Of a stretch of 64,000 nt of DNA, positions 16,504 through 25,439 are shown one piece after another. A program made the position numbers and the translations under genes. The notes under the pieces were generated by a model. That model did no database searches, had not been told where the DNA came from, and was given only the letters and a program-made list of their open reading frames with translations. This DNA comes from Psychrobacillus sp042944905 (GTDB lineage: Bacteria; Bacillota; Bacilli; Bacillales_A; Planococcaceae), in contig NZ_CP168496.1 in NCBI RefSeq assembly GCF_042944905.1, forward strand, positions 186,001-250,000. The letters are read 5' to 3'. Numbering within the stretch: the stretch's first letter is position 1; every line of letters begins with the position of its first letter.

Positions 16504-17340
16504 GTGGAAAAGTATCGAAAAAAATATACAGTAACGGCAATTCTGTCAGCCCTTCAGGTGCCTCGATCCACCTTTTATCGTTGGTTAGCAGAAGGTGTAG
16601 AATACGTTCGAACCAAAGCAGAAGAAGCAATCATCGAACTATGCAAGAAAACGAAATACCGCAATGGTCATCGTAAAATTAAGGCGTTATTGAAAAGAGA
16701 ATATGGAATTGAATTAGACCGCAATACGGTCCAGAAAACCATGCAGAAGTATAATCTTCAATGCAAAGTGAAGCAAAAACGAAAATGGAAATCACAAGGA
16801 GAGTCAGTAGTAATTGCCCCAAATTTATTGAATCGTAACTTTACAGCTAGTAAACCGAATGAAAAATGGGTAACAGATATTACGTATATTCAATATGGTA
16901 GCGTCACTTTATATCTTTCGACGATCATGGATTTATATAATAATGAAATTGTCGCTTATAAGCTCTACAATCATCAACAGACACCGTTGGTAATAGATAC
17001 GCTTAAAGAGGCATTGATAGCTCGTGGAAATCCGCAGGAAGTCATTGTACATTCTGATCAAGGGAGTGTTTACACATCATATGCGTATCAGGATTGCTTG
17101 AAGGAGAATCATCTAGTGAGTAGCATGTCCAGACGCGGCAACTGTTGGGATAACGCTGTTATCGAATCCTATCATTCTAGTTTAAAAACAGAAGAATTTT
17201 ATTTAACTAAGTTTAATTCATTGAGCAATATTTGCGTTATACAACGAATTGACGAATATCTTCATCATTACAATGAAGAACGTATCCAAGAAAAATTAGG
17301 CTACCTAACACCAAAAGAATTTGGCATTGCGGCAGCCTAA
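16504..17340 (+). CDS. IS3-family OrfB (DDE transposase part)
   Basis: Integrase-like catalytic part in the -1 frame relative to orfA. DDE residues appear in WVTDITYI, HSDQGSVYTS and NAVIESYHSSLKTE; the HTH_21-like start is YRNGHRKIKALLKREYGI. The GTG at 16504 is only nominal since the frame is open back to the frameshift site at 16450-16456, from which the fusion protein would be made. About 278 residues from the GTG; no internal stops, hence probably functional. Confidence 0.93.
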   Translation: MEKYRKKYTVTAILSALQVPRSTFYRWLAEGVEYVRTKAEEAIIELCKKTKYRNGHRKIKALLKREYGIELDRNTVQKTMQKYNLQCKVKQKRKWKSQGESVVIAPNLLNRNFTASKPNEKWVTDITYIQYGSVTLYLSTIMDLYNNEIVAYKLYNHQQTPLVIDTLKEALIARGNPQEVIVHSDQGSVYTSYAYQDCLKENHLVSSMSRRGNCWDNAVIESYHSSLKTEEFYLTKFNSLSNICVIQRIDEYLHHYNEERIQEKLGYLTPKEFGIAAA

Positions 17341-17369
17341 AATAGGTGTTTTATATGTGTCTCATATCG

Positions 17370-18062
17370 CTAGGTCAGTTCAGATTGGATAACTTTTTGT
17401 TCATTTTCCACTACATATTCCACAAAAATATGTTTACCTTTTTCTAACCCTTCAAAGAATGGGATCGCAACTTCAGATAGCCGCATTGCTTCTGTTGTAC
17501 CTTCTAGATTTTCCACTTCGATGGAATGAAGATCTTGTTGTCCGATATAGATAACTTCTTGTTTCTCCACAACAAGCTTTTTAGGTGCTTCAGTAGCAAT
17601 AGCTCCAGTCCACTTATAGGTGGTCTCGATTTTAAGATCATTAAGTCCATCTGCTGTTGACCAAACGACCAACTTATAAGTTCCGGTTGGTACTCCTGCA
17701 AGTTCTGCTTGGAGATTTAGCGGAATGATCCACTCTTCCCCTGGTTGTAGTTTGTTCTCTACTATCCCTTGCATAAACATTTTATTCGCGGAATACGTGT
17801 ACATTATTTCCTTCGCTTCATTCAAAAGTTGAAACTCAATTTGCTGTCCGCTCGACGATGTCAGAACAACTTCCTTTTTTGATTCATTTTTGATAATAAA
17901 AGATCCTTCTCCATCCGCGGTTAGGTCAAGCCTTGTGGATATATTATTATCTTTGCCCTCGCTCCCTGTCGTAGAGTTAACATTACTAGTTCCGCAGCTC
18001 GCTAAAACGAGTAGGGAAGTACACAGTAGTAAAATCCAGGCAACTCCTTTTGCTTTTCTCAT
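17370..18062 (-). CDS. Lipoprotein with BsuPI-type domain
   Basis: 230 residues from the ATG at 18062, which follows GGAGG properly; a GTG-started extension would overlap that ribosome site. Signal peptide with lipobox LASC at about residue 23, so it is lipid-anchored outside. Residues about 45-155 resemble the intracellular proteinase inhibitor (BsuPI) beta-sandwich: FIIKNESKKEVVL, FQLLN, LQPGEEWIIPLN and PTGTYKLVV. The IS150-like element sits directly behind its stop codon, so any native terminator has been displaced or the last residues altered. Confidence 0.75.
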   Translation of the reverse strand: MRKAKGVAWILLLCTSLLVLASCGTSNVNSTTGSEGKDNNISTRLDLTADGEGSFIIKNESKKEVVLTSSSGQQIEFQLLNEAKEIMYTYSANKMFMQGIVENKLQPGEEWIIPLNLQAELAGVPTGTYKLVVWSTADGLNDLKIETTYKWTGAIATEAPKKLVVEKQEVIYIGQQDLHSIEVENLEGTTEAMRLSEVAIPFFEGLEKGKHIFVEYVVENEQKVIQSELT

Positions 18063-18136
18063 ATATTGCACCTCCTGTTTAAGAATTAGACCATTATTTG
18101 GATAAAAAGTTACACTAGTTATAGCTTTTTTTTAAA

Positions 18137-18227
18137 TGGTTGCTTCCAAGCTATAATTGGTTGCTCTTGTAGAAATTTAGTTGCTTTCATAGACAAATTG
18201 GTTGCTCTTCTAAGTGATTTGGTCTCG
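18137..18227. repeat. 21-bp array II (five units)
   Basis: Cores TGGTTGCT (last unit TGGTCTCG) begin at 18137, 18158, 18178, 18199 and 18220: intervals 21, 20, 21, 21. It occupies the 336-bp divergent region between the lipoprotein and the response-regulator gene, so unlike other arrays it lies upstream of genes on both sides. Confidence 0.8.
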
Positions 18228-18258
18228 CTTCTCCATTTATTTCCTAAAACTAAAGAGT

Positions 18259-18316
18259 TTCTTAAGAATTTCTTCATATTTATCCTGCTGGAATGTTAAG
18301 AAATGAAGGGTACAAT
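18259..18316 (+). promoter_or_regulatory. Promoter region with repeated TTAAGAA motifs
   Basis: The palindrome TTCTTAAGAA (18259-18268) and a second TTAAGAA (from about 18296) precede a TACAAT -10-like box. Direct repeats of this kind fit autoregulation by the OmpR-type regulator encoded downstream; this is inference. Confidence 0.35.
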
Positions 18317-18398
18317 AAGAAACATAAGAGAGATTAGGGAAGGCATCCTGTGGCAACGGATGAATGACTCGCATTGTGCGGACTGAGGAGGTAAGAAG

Positions 18399-19091
18399 AT
18401 GGCACAGTTTACAGTGTTAGTAACGGACGATGACCAAGATATTCGCGATGGTATTGAAATTTACTTAAAAAATGAAGGATATAACGTTCTAAAAGCTGCA
18501 GATGGATTAGAAGCACTGCAGTTAATAGAAGAAAATGAAGTTCATGTCATTATTTTAGATATTATGATGCCAAAAATGGACGGAATTGCAGCGACATTCA
18601 AAATTAGAGAGCAAAAAAACATTCCTATTATTATGCTGAGTGCAAAAGCGGAGGATTCAGATAAAATCCATGGATTATCGGTTGGAGCAGATGATTACGT
18701 GACGAAACCTTTCCATCCGATGGAGCTTGTGGCACGTGTGAAGTCGCAGTTACGGAGATACACGAAGCTAGGCACCTACCAAGGCCAGCAAAAAGTTATA
18801 GAAGTGGATGGACTGACGATAAATCAAGAAGCAAAGGAACTTACCGTCGAAGGAGAAATTGTCAAACTGACACCTATCGAATTTAAAATTACAGAGTTAC
18901 TAATGGTCAATGCAGGACGTGTCTTTTCAATTAATGAAATATACGAGCGCGTTTGGAATGAACCCGCATACAACGCAGAAAATATTGTGGCGGTTCATAT
19001 ACGGAAAATACGAGAAAAAATTGAAGCAGATCCGAAAAATCCAAGATATCTAAAGGTGGTGTGGGGCGTTGGCTATAAAATCGACAAGTAA
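18399..19091 (+). CDS. OmpR-family response regulator
   Basis: 230 residues: receiver domain with acidic pocket DDD near residue 10, phosphorylatable aspartate in IILDIMMPKMDG (about residue 54) and lysine in VTKPFHP; then a winged-helix DNA-binding domain from about 130 (LTPIEFKITELLM, AVHIRKIREKIE, WGVGYKI). ATG follows GAGGAGG. It is the first gene of a three-gene unit with a small membrane protein and a histidine kinase. The style is VanR/PhoP-like; its stimulus is not known. Confidence 0.92.
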   Translation: MAQFTVLVTDDDQDIRDGIEIYLKNEGYNVLKAADGLEALQLIEENEVHVIILDIMMPKMDGIAATFKIREQKNIPIIMLSAKAEDSDKIHGLSVGADDYVTKPFHPMELVARVKSQLRRYTKLGTYQGQQKVIEVDGLTINQEAKELTVEGEIVKLTPIEFKITELLMVNAGRVFSINEIYERVWNEPAYNAENIVAVHIRKIREKIEADPKNPRYLKVVWGVGYKIDK

Positions 19092-19236
19092 GTGGAGTGT
19101 CTATTTATCTTTACTAGCAATTGTTTGCGGGGTGATTTGTTTATTTTATTGTGTAGCCAATTTAATCCCATTTGTCGAAATTAGCCAAAGCTTTCTACAA
19201 ATCATCCAAAACATGAAAGGGGGAGCTGCAGGATGA
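19069..19236 (+). CDS. 55-residue membrane protein between regulator and kinase
   Basis: Not found by a 60-residue ORF cutoff. TTG start at 19069, nine bases after AAAGGTGG, overlapping the regulator gene by 23 bases in the +1 frame; stop TGA at 19234-19236 overlaps the kinase ATG (ATGA). The product starts MAIKSTSKW, has one hydrophobic helix of about 20 residues (VYLSLLAIVCGVICLFYCVA), then a short extracytoplasmic or cytoplasmic tail ending GGAAG. Coupled on both sides, it is a good candidate for a small kinase-modulating protein. No family recognised. Confidence 0.6.
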   Translation: MAIKSTSKWSVYLSLLAIVCGVICLFYCVANLIPFVEISQSFLQIIQNMKGGAAG

Positions 19237-21413
19237 AGCATACAATAGGTAAAAATGTTTTACTTAGTGTACTGGGAGTCATTACGATGTTCGCACTTTT
19301 TACACTCATTGATGAAGGTCGTAATTTTATAGGGACAAGTTATTTTGATAGTAACAATTTTCAAAGTGAATTATCCCAATTTGAAACTTCTATTGTCCCA
19401 CTAGTTTTGGCGGTTCCAGATAAAGAAAAAGTGAAGAAAAATATAACGGTGACAGCGGATGAAATAGAGGAATACCGTAATCGATTTGGAGATCTAGAAA
19501 GTCAGTTGGAGTCCATCAAGCAACAGTATGAAGAAACTACCACCACAGAAACAACAGTAGAAGAGGGAGCAACAGGAGGAACAATAACTGTAGCGCCTAA
19601 AGTAGCAACAGACAAAGCTTCGAATGCAGAACTTGATAAAAAGTTAGATGACATCACTAAAAATTTTACGGACGATAGTTATGTAGAAAAAAAGATTCGA
19701 TTAGAAAAAGAAGCACAAGTCGATGCTTATTTTAAATCAATCGAAAGAGCTAAAAATGATTTCTTGAATGACAACGAAGACATTAACTATGACTTAAAAA
19801 ATATAGAAACAGGCGAACGTTTTACAAACGGTGATATTTTTTCAAACGATGCATTTACAAAGAGATATTCAAGTAGCTATGGATATTTAAAAGAAAGAAC
19901 TACATATGGAAATGAGATGGATTATTGGGATGTTCAAGAACTAATGGGTAACAAAATTGCACGATTTGAAGGTACAGTTGCTATTCCAAACAATAGTATT
20001 ATTAATGGGCACAGAGCATATCAATACAAATCCTTTTTAACGAATCTACTAATTTTTTATGGAGTACTAGTAGCTGGTTTATTTGCTGCCATCGCTTTTG
20101 TATTGCTATGGAGAAAAAGTAGCGAGAAATTCCAACATGAGGCTTGGGAACGGAAGTATCGTAGCTTGCCGATAGATGTTCGAATAGGTTTGTTTTTTAT
20201 AAGTGCTTTTATAGCAATTACGGCTACAAAAGTGCTAATAGACAATATTTTTTATTATAAAGGCTGGGATCTACCTATATTCACTAGTCTTTTCGCAATC
20301 CTTTTTACAGGTTTCACATTGTATCAATGGAGCTGGCTGCGAACAGGACTTGGCAAGATAAATTGGAAACAAAGTTTAATATATAGCTGGAGCAGATCAT
20401 TGGAAGGGTTTTTCTTAAAGCGTTCCATCGGTGTTCAAACACTTATTATGTTGATTGTTATATTCTTTTGGGGATTTGGAACGATGATGGTATTCGCCGT
20501 ACCAGAAGTTATTATTGTTTGGATTCCGGCTACTCTATTCATCGGTATTCCAGTTCTACTATTTTTATTATCTAGAATGGCTCACTTGAACCGAATCATC
20601 GTGAAAGCGGAGGAAATGGCAAGAGGCGTTATCGGAAATGAAATAGACGTAAAAGGGAAGTCACCAATTGCAGAGCATGCAGCAAGTTTGAACGAGCTTC
20701 GTGGTCGAATAAAATCTTCTCATTCCGAACAAGCAAAAAGTGAACGATTGAAAACCGAACTAATCACCAATGTAAGTCACGATTTACGGACACCATTAAC
20801 ATCCATCATTACGTATACCGATTTGTTGAAAAATCCAAACATAACGGATGAAGAGCGAGCATCCTATATTGCGATATTGGATAAAAAATCAATGCGATTG
20901 AAAACATTAATTGAAGATTTGTTTGAAGTGTCTAAAATGGCATCGGGCAATATGGAACTAGATAAGCGGAAAGTAGATCTAACACAATTATTGCAGCAAG
21001 CGATAGCTGAGCATCAAGAAGAAATTGATAAGTCAGGTCTAGAATATCGTATTTCTATCGGTATAAAACCAATTATGTCTTATGTAGACGGCCAAAAATG
21101 GTGGCGAGTACTCGATAACTTAATCATTAATACATTGAAATATACACTCCCGAATACACGAGTGTATATTAATTTAGACCAATTCGACAAGAAAGCGGTT
21201 TTCGTTATTAAAAACATAGCGAAGTATGAACTGGGTAATGACGTCAATGAATTAACCGAGCGATTCAAACGAGCAGACACTTCTCGACACACAGAAGGAT
21301 CAGGTCTAGGCCTTGCAATTGCACAATCCATTGTGGATTTACACGGAGGCAGCCTACGAATGGAAGTAGACGGCGATTTATTTAAAGTAACTGTGAAAAT
21401 AGCAACAGTATAA
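19233..21413 (+). CDS. Multi-membrane-segment sensor histidine kinase
   Basis: 726 residues. One N-terminal transmembrane helix (about 8-26), a roughly 240-residue extracellular region with a charged coiled-coil part and a threonine/glycine-rich linker (about 100-120), then five more transmembrane helices (about 270-446), a HAMP-like stretch, a HisKA domain with His516 in NVSHDLRTPLTS and an ATPase domain with NLIINTLKYT and SGLGLAIAQS. Ends at a strong terminator. The start ATG follows GGGGG and overlaps the stop of the 55-residue membrane protein. The signal is unknown; the large external domain and many helices suggest envelope sensing. Confidence 0.9.
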   Translation: MKHTIGKNVLLSVLGVITMFALFTLIDEGRNFIGTSYFDSNNFQSELSQFETSIVPLVLAVPDKEKVKKNITVTADEIEEYRNRFGDLESQLESIKQQYEETTTTETTVEEGATGGTITVAPKVATDKASNAELDKKLDDITKNFTDDSYVEKKIRLEKEAQVDAYFKSIERAKNDFLNDNEDINYDLKNIETGERFTNGDIFSNDAFTKRYSSSYGYLKERTTYGNEMDYWDVQELMGNKIARFEGTVAIPNNSIINGHRAYQYKSFLTNLLIFYGVLVAGLFAAIAFVLLWRKSSEKFQHEAWERKYRSLPIDVRIGLFFISAFIAITATKVLIDNIFYYKGWDLPIFTSLFAILFTGFTLYQWSWLRTGLGKINWKQSLIYSWSRSLEGFFLKRSIGVQTLIMLIVIFFWGFGTMMVFAVPEVIIVWIPATLFIGIPVLLFLLSRMAHLNRIIVKAEEMARGVIGNEIDVKGKSPIAEHAASLNELRGRIKSSHSEQAKSERLKTELITNVSHDLRTPLTSIITYTDLLKNPNITDEERASYIAILDKKSMRLKTLIEDLFEVSKMASGNMELDKRKVDLTQLLQQAIAEHQEEIDKSGLEYRISIGIKPIMSYVDGQKWWRVLDNLIINTLKYTLPNTRVYINLDQFDKKAVFVIKNIAKYELGNDVNELTERFKRADTSRHTEGSGLGLAIAQSIVDLHGGSLRMEVDGDLFKVTVKIATV

Positions 21414-21415
21414 CA

Positions 21416-21451
21416 AAAAGCGGGAAACCTGGTCCGAGGTTTCCCGCTTTT
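21416..21451 (+). terminator. Terminator after the two-component system
   Basis: AAAAGCGGGAAACCT pairs with AGGTTTCCCGCTTTT over a six-base loop. Confidence 0.9.
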
Positions 21452-21544
21452 ATTTGTGTAAAAATAATTTTAGTTGGAATTTTTCGTGATATAGTTAGAA
21501 TAAAGAAAAAATAGTTAAAAAAACACCAAAAGGAGATGCTTATA

Positions 21545-22009
21545 ATGACAATTTTAAATCAATTAAACTTCGCACGAATATATACATTAGGGAAAATTAA
21601 TCAAAGCAATGAGGCGACTTGGGACGTAAAGCCAAATGGATTCAACAATACAATCCGATGGAACATAGGGCATATATTTGCAACAATGGAATCACTTACG
21701 AAGCGAGCGATTCCTTCTTATGAAATCGTGCACTCGGAATGGGCATCTCTTTTTGTTCCTGGAACAAATCCAGATAGCTGGGAAGCAGAACCACCAACAA
21801 TGGAAGAGCTGATAAGCGCGCTAGAAAAACAGCCTGAACGAATAAAAGTGGTACTCGAAAATAATTTGCAAAATCCATTATCAGAACCAATGGCAATCGG
21901 GAAAATGTATCAAATGGATACGGTCGAAGCGATTGTGCAATTTATGGTTTGGCATGAAGGTATCCATGCTGGAATTATTCATGCTTTAAATCGCGCTACA
22001 CAAGAGTAA
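21545..22009 (+). CDS. DinB-superfamily protein
   Basis: 154 residues from the ATG at 21545; AAAGGAGA upstream supports it over an ATG nine bases earlier. Four-helix DinB fold with the metal histidines in WNIGHIFATME and the C-terminal WHEGIHAGII. Some members are thiol-dependent transferases in Firmicutes. Four bases separate it from the next gene. Function unknown. Confidence 0.85.
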   Translation: MTILNQLNFARIYTLGKINQSNEATWDVKPNGFNNTIRWNIGHIFATMESLTKRAIPSYEIVHSEWASLFVPGTNPDSWEAEPPTMEELISALEKQPERIKVVLENNLQNPLSEPMAIGKMYQMDTVEAIVQFMVWHEGIHAGIIHALNRATQE

Positions 22010-22012
22010 AGT

Positions 22013-22522
22013 TTGAAAATTTATATTGTAGGATCAGTGGGGAGTGGCAAAACAACGTTAGCACGCAAAGTGGCAAGAAAGTTGCAAGTACCGCACTTTG
22101 AAACGGATAACTTTGTTTGGAGCCGTCATTCCCCTGGTGGTATTCGAAATGAAATCGAAGTGCGTGATCAGTTGCTAAAGGACGCAGTTGCACTTGATGA
22201 GTGGATTATCGAAGGTGTTCATATAGACTGGACAGATCCCGTGTTGCGAGCAGCTGATCAAATTATCTTTTTAGATATTTCTGTTAGAAAAAGAACCTGG
22301 CGAATAATTGCACGATACATTCGTCAGCTCTTAAAAGTTGAAAAAGCAAATTACAAACCGACACTCACTATTTTTCTCCGAATGTTCAAATGGAATAAGT
22401 ACTTCGAAGAGCAAATGAAACCATCATTTCTAATGAAATTTAATAAATTTACTCATAAAGTACACCACTTTGTTACGGATAAAAAAGTAGAAGAGTGGTT
22501 GCAACGAATAGAAAGAGGATGA
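22013..22522 (+). CDS. FlaR-like P-loop nucleotide kinase
   Basis: 169 residues; TTG start three bases after the DinB stop. Walker A GSVGSGKTT at residues 7-15, then PHFETDNFVWSRH and WIIEGVH, the pattern of the adenylate-kinase-like proteins named FlaR or DNA topology modulation protein in databases. That historical name has little support, so a small-molecule kinase of unknown substrate is the safer call. Its stop codon lies in the stem of the following terminator. Confidence 0.8.
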   Translation: MKIYIVGSVGSGKTTLARKVARKLQVPHFETDNFVWSRHSPGGIRNEIEVRDQLLKDAVALDEWIIEGVHIDWTDPVLRAADQIIFLDISVRKRTWRIIARYIRQLLKVEKANYKPTLTIFLRMFKWNKYFEEQMKPSFLMKFNKFTHKVHHFVTDKKVEEWLQRIERG

Positions 22523-22545
22523 TCTATGTAATCATCCTCTTTTCT
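22512..22545. terminator. Bidirectional terminator overlapping both stop codons
   Basis: AAAGAGGATGAT pairs with ATCATCCTCTTT. The stem contains the stop codons of the two convergent genes, a very compact arrangement. Confidence 0.85.
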
Positions 22546-22795
22546 TCAATTCTTCTATTTCACCTATCAAAAAATCCAACTTACTTTGGATTTGGTTAAA
22601 TTGTTGCTTCTGTCGTATTTTTGCATTCCGGTCAATCTCGTCTCTCTGAAGTATTTCAGATAACTCAATGCCCTCACCTATAGTATCAATGATAAATCCG
22701 ATCGAAATAATGACAGCTCCAATGATCCCTATGGTCAAACCTACACGAGAAGGCAGCTCGATATTTGGATCTTCAGGTAACATGTATACAAACAT
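22532..22795 (-). CDS. Small membrane protein with coiled-coil tail
   Basis: 87 residues: one transmembrane segment (about 20-40, TIGIIGAVIISIGFIIDTIG), then a long charged helix with heptad-like spacing (LQRDEIDRNAKIRQKQQFNQIQ) to the end. GGAG lies six bases before the ATG. No family recognised. It faces the lia genes on the same strand, about 50 bp downstream of liaR, and might be transcribed with them. Confidence 0.6.
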   Translation of the reverse strand: MFVYMLPEDPNIELPSRVGLTIGIIGAVIISIGFIIDTIGEGIELSEILQRDEIDRNAKIRQKQQFNQIQSKLDFLIGEIEELKKRG

Positions 22796-22842
22796 CCTTT
22801 ACTCCGTCTTTTCATTAATATATGATGAACGACTCACAGACG

Positions 22843-23484
22843 TTATTTTTTCGGCGGAACAAGCTGATGCTCAAACGCATAGATAACTGCTTGCGTTCGG
22901 TCGCTTACTTCCAATTTTGATAGAATGTTACTGACATGTGTTTTTGCAGTTTTTAATGCAATAAAAAGGGAGTCCGCTATGTCTTGGTTCGTTTTGCCTT
23001 CTGCCATAAGAAGCAGTACTTCGAGCTCTCGGTCCGTTAAGTCTTCATGCAAAGAATGGGTGGAACCTTGGCGCATGCGCTTCATCATTTTATTCGTAAC
23101 TTCCGGCTCTAATACGGCATCTCCGTTTAATGTTTTTCGAATGGATTCGGCAATATGAGTAGCTTTTGAAGTTTTTAATAAATAACTAATTGCTCCTGCT
23201 TCGAGGGCAGGGTAAACTTTGTCATCATCAATAAAGCTCGTTACAATCATCACTTTTGCTTCTGGCCACTTTTGTACAATTTCGCGTGTAGCCTCTGCAC
23301 CATTCATAATGGGCATCACCATATCCATTAAAATAATATCGGGTTTATGGATGAGCGCCATGTCAACCGCTTCGCGACCATTCACCGCTTCTGCGACAAC
23401 TTCCATATCAGGCTGAGCCTGCAAGTAAGCAGACACGCCAATGCGTACCATTTCATGATCATCCGCTAATAATATTCGAATCAT
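22843..23484 (-). CDS. liaR: Response regulator LiaR
   Basis: NarL-family regulator of the cell-envelope stress response. 213 residues from the ATG at 23484, which follows GAGGAG; the receiver has MIRILLADDHEMVRIG and IILMDMVMPIMNG, and the C-terminal LuxR-type domain has LTDRELEVLLLMAEGKTNQDIA. It overlaps the liaS end by 26 bases, implying translational coupling. The liaF-liaS-liaR order identifies it as LiaR/VraR. Confidence 0.93.
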   Translation of the reverse strand: MIRILLADDHEMVRIGVSAYLQAQPDMEVVAEAVNGREAVDMALIHKPDIILMDMVMPIMNGAEATREIVQKWPEAKVMIVTSFIDDDKVYPALEAGAISYLLKTSKATHIAESIRKTLNGDAVLEPEVTNKMMKRMRQGSTHSLHEDLTDRELEVLLLMAEGKTNQDIADSLFIALKTAKTHVSNILSKLEVSDRTQAVIYAFEHQLVPPKK

Positions 23485-24547
23485 ATTCTCGCTCCTCTTC
23501 ATGTTCAGTCTCTTGGGTACTTGCGCTTCTCTCAATTGGCAGTTTCACTTCAACAATTGTTCCCTGTGATGGGACGGATACTACTTTGCAAGTAGCTCCT
23601 ATTTCAACCGCTCTTTCCTTGACGTTATCCAAGCCGTAAGAACCTGTTTTCCCGTCTGAGACATCAAAGCCGATCCCATTATCCTGTACACGGAAAATAG
23701 CGAGATTGTCTCGTTCCACGAATAATATGTCTACTTCTGTCGCTTTTGCATGTCGCAAAGTATTTGATAATGTTTCCTGAGCGATTCGGAATAAATGATC
23801 CTCTGCACCTTTTGGTAAGGAAACCTCTTCTAGTCGGTAACGAATCGTAAAAAATACCTTCTGCTGAAGTTCTATAAGCAGCTCTTCCATTCCTTGCTTT
23901 AACGTCTTATTATGCAGGGCTGCTGGACGTAAATGAAGTAACAATGCTCGCATTTCTAACTGAGCTTGTTGTACAATCTTTTCTGTTTGAAGCAATGTTT
24001 TTGGTGCTTCTCTTTGTTGCGACTCTTCTATTTCTACCATGGTAGTAAGGAGCATGGATGCGGCGAACAATTGCTGTGAAACCGAATCATGCAGCTCTCT
24101 TGCCAAGCGCTGTCTTTCTTGCACGATTCGTTCTTGAATAACTTTATCTTGGGCTTCTGCTTTTTCATTCGTAATACGTTGCAATGTTTTTCGTTGGGTT
24201 AAGATGAGCTGCTCTAATTGATTGGTCGTGACATGTAGTCGCTTAGAGTAAGCATATTTTTTCTTAGTTGGTACAAATGATTCTGCCTCTAACAAGGGTC
24301 TTAAGCTTTTCTCAATTTTCTTTTCTTGATCGCGTACTTTTAGTAGCGTGTTCAATGAAAAGCTAAAACTCATAAACGCTAATACCATAATAATCCAAGC
24401 ACCTAAAGGGATTTGTGCATATGTAGTCTCTAGTAATGACCACCATTCTGCATCATTAGGCCATCCCCAAAGTGCATATAAAAGAACTGTCGCAAGCGCT
24501 AATAAAATCAGAAAAAAGGAAAATCCTTGACCGAAGAATATCTTCAT
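23459..24547 (-). CDS. liaS: Sensor histidine kinase LiaS
   Basis: 362 residues; two N-terminal transmembrane helices with a very short external loop (intramembrane-sensing type), a linker, a HisKA_3 domain with the phosphorylation site in LARELHDSVSQQLFA, and an ATPase domain (AQETLSNTLRHAKAT, DNGIGFD, GSYGLDNVKERA). It overlaps liaF by four bases (start) and liaR by 26. Expected to respond to antibiotics that block the lipid II cycle, held off by LiaF. Confidence 0.93.
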   Translation of the reverse strand: MKIFFGQGFSFFLILLALATVLLYALWGWPNDAEWWSLLETTYAQIPLGAWIIMVLAFMSFSFSLNTLLKVRDQEKKIEKSLRPLLEAESFVPTKKKYAYSKRLHVTTNQLEQLILTQRKTLQRITNEKAEAQDKVIQERIVQERQRLARELHDSVSQQLFAASMLLTTMVEIEESQQREAPKTLLQTEKIVQQAQLEMRALLLHLRPAALHNKTLKQGMEELLIELQQKVFFTIRYRLEEVSLPKGAEDHLFRIAQETLSNTLRHAKATEVDILFVERDNLAIFRVQDNGIGFDVSDGKTGSYGLDNVKERAVEIGATCKVVSVPSQGTIVEVKLPIERSASTQETEHEEEREYDSNIISG

Positions 24548-25245
24548 TTACGAATCACCTCGATATCCCCGATCCATGTGGAAACAGTGATGACTAGCTC
24601 CGAAGCATAAGTAACGTCCTCTAAATACCCATCCTTTAGCACGACCGATTGATTCCATAAACGTTGAATTCCACGACCAAAAATGTTCGCTTCTCCAATT
24701 ATCGTTGCATAATGTAGCCTAACCGGTACTTCATATGGAACATAAATTGTTACCTTTCCAAGTGATTGACGAATGGAAATAAAGGAAGTACCCTTTGGCA
24801 AAACAGTCTCTGTCACATCAATCACATGCTCCCCGTAGAAACTTTGCACATGAACATCTTGCCATTCATACGCATTAAAGGGGGTAGTTTGAGCAGAAAA
24901 AAGTTTGTTCTGAATGATACTATTAGGAGTTTCTTCATATACAGTGTCAAATGGTCGTATCATTTGACGAATCGGTTCATTTCTCCAAAGTTTATAAAGT
25001 ACATATATCATGATACCGATAAGCAGCAGACGTAGACTCCACATAGAAAAAATAGCGATGACAATAAAAATACATCCACCCCAGAATAAAAAACGTGCAC
25101 GTCTTCGTAAACTAAAATAAATCATCCCGATGCCAAGAAGGACCAATACAATGCTGCCATTTCCAAAAACAGTCGCCTCGATAAACATCAGAAAAACAAA
25201 ACAAATGAGAATAAACGCAAGCTTGTTTGTTTGGTTTTCTTTCAT
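24544..25245 (-). CDS. liaF: LiaF, inhibitor of LiaS
   Basis: 233 residues from the ATG at 25245, which has GGAGGAAT upstream; the longer frame is not supported. Four hydrophobic segments in the first 100 residues, then a soluble beta-helical-looking C-terminal domain (EWQDVHVQSFYG, IDVTETVLPKGTSFI, LGKVTIYVPYEVPV) as in LiaF/VraT proteins. It is membrane bound and restrains the LiaS kinase. First gene after the array that separates it from liaH. Confidence 0.92.
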   Translation of the reverse strand: MKENQTNKLAFILICFVFLMFIEATVFGNGSIVLVLLGIGMIYFSLRRRARFLFWGGCIFIVIAIFSMWSLRLLLIGIMIYVLYKLWRNEPIRQMIRPFDTVYEETPNSIIQNKLFSAQTTPFNAYEWQDVHVQSFYGEHVIDVTETVLPKGTSFISIRQSLGKVTIYVPYEVPVRLHYATIIGEANIFGRGIQRLWNQSVVLKDGYLEDVTYASELVITVSTWIGDIEVIRK

Positions 25246-25349
25246 ATTAAGTATTCCTCCTTCTTCACACAAAGATATGGAGGAGAAGATTCCTTCCCCT
25301 CTTAAAATTAGATACAAAGTATACTATCGGGACTCTAACACTTTTGCTC

Positions 25350-25422
25350 CGAGAGCTCTGTCCGCCTATACGAGAACGATCCCCGTCGGAACGAGAGCAA
25401 TCGCCGTCGATACGAGAGCACT
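25350..25422. repeat. 21-bp array III (four units)
   Basis: Cores CGAGAGC (second CGAGAAC) begin at 25350, 25371, 25392 and 25413, all 21 bp apart. The array lies in the 194-bp gap between liaH and liaF, where B. subtilis has a weak terminator limiting readthrough from liaIH. Confidence 0.8.
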
Positions 25423-25439
25423 TACGCTTTTCTTATAGT

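Larger units (their letters stand above)
16106..17364 (+). mobile_element. IS3-family (IS150-like) insertion sequence
   Basis: A 1259-bp element bounded by imperfect inverted repeats: TGAGACA-ATATAAAACACCT at the left and the complement of TGAGACACATATAAAACACCT at the right (one-base difference in length). It carries overlapping-frame orfA and orfB with a slippery heptamer. Both frames are intact, so it may still be active. No convincing 3-5 bp target duplication is seen next to the ends. The right end lies five bases from the stop codon of the neighbouring lipoprotein gene. Confidence 0.93.
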
